From: Desulfonema magnum
Lineage (GTDB): Bacteria > Desulfobacterota > Desulfobacteria > Desulfobacterales > 4be13
Length of the DNA stretch: 64,000 nucleotides
Reading direction: 5' to 3'
Assembly (NCBI RefSeq): GCF_017377395.1
Contig: NZ_CP061800.1
Span: forward strand, 2,294,001 to 2,358,000
Of this stretch, positions 61,223 through 64,000 are shown piece by piece. A model generated the notes under the pieces. That model was given only the letters and a program-made list of their open reading frames with translations. It was not told the DNA's origin and made no database searches. The position numbers and the translations under genes were made by a program. Positions within the stretch are counted from its first letter, which is position 1, and each line of letters begins with the position of its first letter.

Positions 61223-63274
61223 TCAATCCAGATCTCTTACCACACGAAAACCAATGAATCTTTCCTTTGTCTCCGGGGGATAGAGCAGCCTGAGTTTTTT
61301 CACCTGCTCCCGTTCCTGAATGATCAGTATGCTCCGGGCACCGGTATTCCATGCCCCTCCTTTTAAAACACTGCCCTGATCAGGGTCTTTTACCCATTCC
61401 CATACGTTGCCCAGCATGTCGTACAATTTAAAATTATTAGGCTTGAAATTGCCCACGGGAGCCGTGCGGACATAATGATCATTGCAACTGATTTTCAACG
61501 CCACAGCATCAGCCTTCAGCGCGGTTTCATCGGCCACATTGGCATATTGGCACGCGTTATCAGGATTATCTCCCCAATAGTAAAGCGTTCTTCTGCCTCC
61601 GAGTGCGGCATATTCCCATTCCCGTGTAGTTGGCAGGCGATAGCGTCGGCCGGTTTCCCTGCTCAACCATTTTACATAGTTCCAGGCATCATGCCAGGAC
61701 ACATAAATTACTGGCATATTCCTGCCCAGCCATTTTTCATCAATAGGCAGTTCGGCTATTCTTTCAAGGAGAATCTGAGACCATTTTTTTCTGCTTTGTC
61801 TTTCGCAAAAGTCGTCATACGCGCCAAAAGTGATTTCATATTTGCTGATCCAGAATTTTCCCAAGTTGACCATGAGCGGCGAAAAAGGTTTGTCATATTT
61901 TTCATTCAGCGGCGGCGGAATTCTTTCTAATTTTCTTTTGAATCTTAACAATGCCATATGTCTGGGAAAAACCTTAAGACCTCTTTTCAAAAGTATTTCC
62001 GCCTCCCGTATTTTATCATCATCCATAGCCTGTTTTGCGAAAAATAAATATCGATCCGCGATATCCCTTATCCCGTGTTTTGCTGTCTGATTATCCGGGT
62101 CACTCCTCAGCACCTTCCGATATATCTCAAAAGCGTTTTTCCCGGGAGGCTTGGTCAGATAATTTTCATCTATATATTTCTGAGCTATCTCGAGCAGGGG
62201 AATAATTTCCGAGGGACCGAATTCTTTTGCCCCGATGTGGGTGAGGACCTGCTGGGCATCCTCGCTGCCCGGATATTTTTCTATCACGGCCTCAGCATAA
62301 ACCCGGGCCTCATCATATTTTTTCTGTTTCACAGATGTTTTTGCTTTTTCAATTAACGCACCGATGATCAGCTGTTCAAGGCGATCCAAGGCCGCGTCCG
62401 CATCTGCTTCGGATTCAAGATGTTTTGCTGCTTCCTGGGCTTTTTTCTGATAATTCGTGGCTTGTTCCGGCGAGGCTTCTGAAAGGGCTTTGTTGGCAAG
62501 ATCAGCATAGAGAAACACAGTATCTTTTAATATCTGCCGGGCACTCTGATTTTCCGGATCCGTATGTAGAATCGTCAATGCGTGGGATACCGCGTCATCA
62601 TATTTTTTTCCCTCCAGTGCCTCAATTGCCTTTTCAATCAGCGTTTCTGTTTCTGATTTTTTCTCAAGTTCAAATGTAACTTCGGACAACTGGGTCGAAT
62701 GAACCTGTATGAATTGGGATTGGATATGACCGTCAGCCCCCGCGCTGACATCTGCCTCACCGACCGGAATATCTTCACACAGCAGCGGCTGACTTCTGTT
62801 GGCTATTCCTTTGTATTCATTATTGACATAGACCTCCGCATCCTGGACATCCACAATGACCCGGATACTTCCGGTTTTCGGAGTCTGAGTAAAGGTGAAC
62901 GTCACCGTGTCCGTGTCTGTCCTGTTATCACTGTCTGTAACACTGACAGCAATGGCCGCGTGTGCAGGGGGAACACCGTCCGCGGTGTCCGGAGGAATAT
63001 AATAAACAATCTGACTTGTTGTGTCATCTCCTCTGAACTTGCCGCCTGACGGCGATGGCGGATCAATTTTCCATTGAAACTTGAAATGTTCCTTATTGGT
63101 CTGTGTCTGAGCTTCCATTCTTATTTGTTTTGAGGTCGGGATTTGTATCTCTCGTGTATCAGTGTCTGTCTCAAGCCTTACCTGTGGCTGGGCATACCCC
63201 CCTGTAAAAAGCAATAATATGCTGAACACACTAATGATAAATATTTTCAAAACCCGCTGATATGTCCCGTACAT
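61223..63274 (-). CDS. secreted PEGA-TPR-formylglycine-enzyme-like protein
   Basis: 683 residues. Signal peptide (IFIISVFSILLLFTGGYAQ), an Ig-like front (KFQWKIDPPSPSGGKFRGDD), a PEGA domain (GSIRVIVDVQDAEVYVNNEY, KGIANRSQPL), ~250 residues of TPR-like helices (ALEGKKYDDAVSHALTILHT), and at the end an FGE-sulfatase/SUMF1-type domain (ISKYEITFGAYDDFCERQ, PVIYVSWHDAWNYVKWLS, YRLPTTREWEYAALGG, YDMLGNVWEWVKD, GGAWNT, FIGFRVVRD). The two copper-binding Cys of true formylglycine enzymes are not evident, so it is more likely a binding or scaffolding version. Its start overlaps the upstream primase-like gene by 28 bases. Confidence 0.8.
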   Translation of the reverse strand: MYGTYQRVLKIFIISVFSILLLFTGGYAQPQVRLETDTDTREIQIPTSKQIRMEAQTQTNKEHFKFQWKIDPPSPSGGKFRGDDTTSQIVYYIPPDTADGVPPAHAAIAVSVTDSDNRTDTDTVTFTFTQTPKTGSIRVIVDVQDAEVYVNNEYKGIANRSQPLLCEDIPVGEADVSAGADGHIQSQFIQVHSTQLSEVTFELEKKSETETLIEKAIEALEGKKYDDAVSHALTILHTDPENQSARQILKDTVFLYADLANKALSEASPEQATNYQKKAQEAAKHLESEADADAALDRLEQLIIGALIEKAKTSVKQKKYDEARVYAEAVIEKYPGSEDAQQVLTHIGAKEFGPSEIIPLLEIAQKYIDENYLTKPPGKNAFEIYRKVLRSDPDNQTAKHGIRDIADRYLFFAKQAMDDDKIREAEILLKRGLKVFPRHMALLRFKRKLERIPPPLNEKYDKPFSPLMVNLGKFWISKYEITFGAYDDFCERQSRKKWSQILLERIAELPIDEKWLGRNMPVIYVSWHDAWNYVKWLSRETGRRYRLPTTREWEYAALGGRRTLYYWGDNPDNACQYANVADETALKADAVALKISCNDHYVRTAPVGNFKPNNFKLYDMLGNVWEWVKDPDQGSVLKGGAWNTGARSILIIQEREQVKKLRLLYPPETKERFIGFRVVRDLD

Positions 63275-64000
63275 TTTGAATCATTCCTCCCTGAACCATA
63301 TATGTCTTTACTGTGAGCAATCTGTAGCTCTGATTTTTCTGAACTGGTTTTATCAGACGCGGTTTTATAGTCAAGCATAAAAAAATCATGCCAGCGGACC
63401 CCCTTCAAATCTGCGGGCCATAAGATTGTTTCCCGCACACCTGACTGAGCGGACTGAATCTCAGGATAGCCATATTGAACTGGCTTCTGAGCAGCCTGAA
63501 TTTTTTTGTATTTAAGATATGCCCTTTCATGAGAACTGCTCGGATGCCGCTGACCTTGACAGACCCATTGAAAATGTTTTTGTGCCTCTGTCCTCGGGAT
63601 GCGACTGCCTTTGTCAAGAGACCGATAAAATTTATAATGTTTTCCAATAAGTTCTTTTTCTTTGCTTGTGAGTTGGTAATGAAGATGCCGCACGATGCTC
63701 CCCGTGTGAAACCGGCCGGTATTCTCCTGGTATGTTGTTTTTTTCCGGCCAAGGACAATGGGACTTTTCACCTTCCCGATGTGCTTACAGGTTTTACAGT
63801 ATCTTCCGTTAATCCTTTGAATCGTCCGACAGCAATAAGGCCCGGGGCTGTCCAGCGCGTGACGGATTTTTGCCTCTGTCTCTTCAGGTGTATATTCCGG
63901 GTAAGGCTCGGAGAGCTTGTGAGAAAGCTGTCTGCCATCTTTGCATCTGGCCGCGATGGTGAGTAAAATATACCAGTCCGGCTCGGAAAGTGTTTTTGCG
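63247..64000 (-). CDS. primase-like (PriCT-type) protein, C-terminal part, runs off the window
   Basis: 251 codons are visible; the frame is open to the last base, so the start lies beyond. The first part (LSEPDWYILLTIAARCKDGR, EPYPEYTPEETEAKIRHALD, SPGPYCCRTIQRINGRYCKT, CKHIGKVKSPIVLGRKK) has the helix and Cys pattern of the PriCT_2-type primase C-terminal domain seen in plasmid and phage replication proteins. The rest (KELIGKHYKFYRSLDKGSRI, HFQWVCQGQRHPSSSHERAY) resembles DUF413-type small helical proteins. This suggests the edge of an integrated element. Frame choice rests on the unbroken reading and the motif. Confidence 0.6.
   Translation of the reverse strand, partial: AKTLSEPDWYILLTIAARCKDGRQLSHKLSEPYPEYTPEETEAKIRHALDSPGPYCCRTIQRINGRYCKTCKHIGKVKSPIVLGRKKTTYQENTGRFHTGSIVRHLHYQLTSKEKELIGKHYKFYRSLDKGSRIPRTEAQKHFQWVCQGQRHPSSSHERAYLKYKKIQAAQKPVQYGYPEIQSAQSGVRETILWPADLKGVRWHDFFMLDYKTASDKTSSEKSELQIAHSKDIYGSGRNDSKCTGHISGF

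Overview
ORGANISM. The window reads as one stretch of a repeat-rich genome of an anaerobic Desulfobacterota-type bacterium (inference). Signs are a non-pyrrolysine MttB-family corrinoid methyltransferase, an eight-haem c-type cytochrome, a complete Feo ferrous-iron system with a FeoB-associated Cys-rich peptide, many c-di-GMP/chemotaxis proteins, and a very high load of insertion sequences, MITEs, palindromic repeats and toxin-antitoxin (TA) modules. Large-genome relatives of Desulfonema or of the multicellular magnetotactic bacteria would fit, but no magnetosome (mam/mad) gene is seen.

LAYOUT. 0-6.2 kb: end of an FAD oxidoreductase, a Uma2 nuclease, a SEC-C protein, an MttB-like methyltransferase, then an IS1 element with another IS nested inside its transposase, and a glycine-betaine-type ABC permease gene cut off by an IS1-derived MITE. 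6.2-10.7 kb (minus strand): HD-GYP, Zn-ribbon, STAS-like, DUF2325 coiled-coil, small basic protein and GGDEF genes. 10.9-31.2 kb (minus strand): one long iron/metal supercluster. In transcription order it holds feoA, feoB, a FeoB-associated Cys-rich peptide (missed by a simple ORF scan), a small membrane protein, a terminator, a CbiX-type chelatase lipoprotein, two SAM methyltransferases, a CPC-type P1B ATPase with an altered TGE loop, a Tat-exported PstS-like protein, a chemoreceptor, a FeoA-like protein, a Cys-rich/PG-repeat protein with a C-terminal membrane helix, a glycine-zipper protein, a second helix protein split by an IS, a small two-helix membrane protein, a P1B ATPase with SCA in place of CPC, and a tandem FeoA-domain protein. 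The last part (10.9-18.9 kb) resembles a ferrosome (fez) locus and is the most exciting system here.

31.2-45.6 kb: accessory region with two copies of a hicBA module (one killed by a MITE that duplicates TA), two DUF4160/DUF2442 pairs, a 1593-residue secreted gingipain-type (C25) peptidase with BACON and dockerin-like parts, a HYD1-type ADP-ribosyltransferase candidate, an HNH nuclease, BrnT/BrnA, further HicB, antitoxin and HTH genes, and a nucleotidyltransferase. 45.7-52.7 kb: an EndoQ-like PHP domain fused to a UvrD-type helicase, an Rpn-type fragment, an orphan Vsr nuclease and era. 53.7-57.1 kb: eight-haem cytochrome, tpiA, secG, tRNA-Leu(GAG). 57.5-64 kb: small unknown genes, relics of cheW and of an SDR gene, an OmpA-like lipoprotein, a PEGA/TPR/formylglycine-enzyme-like protein, and the C-terminal part of a primase-like gene running off the right edge.

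MOBILE DNA. At least four elements leave clean target duplications that restore a reading frame or an older repeat when removed in silico: IS1 (8 bp), the inner IS (5 bp), the IS in the helix-protein gene (9 bp) and the TA-duplicating MITE in hicB (2 bp). A second, 146-bp MITE type occurs twice with 3-bp duplications.

LIMITS. All calls are made by eye from sequence and remembered family features; no database search was run.
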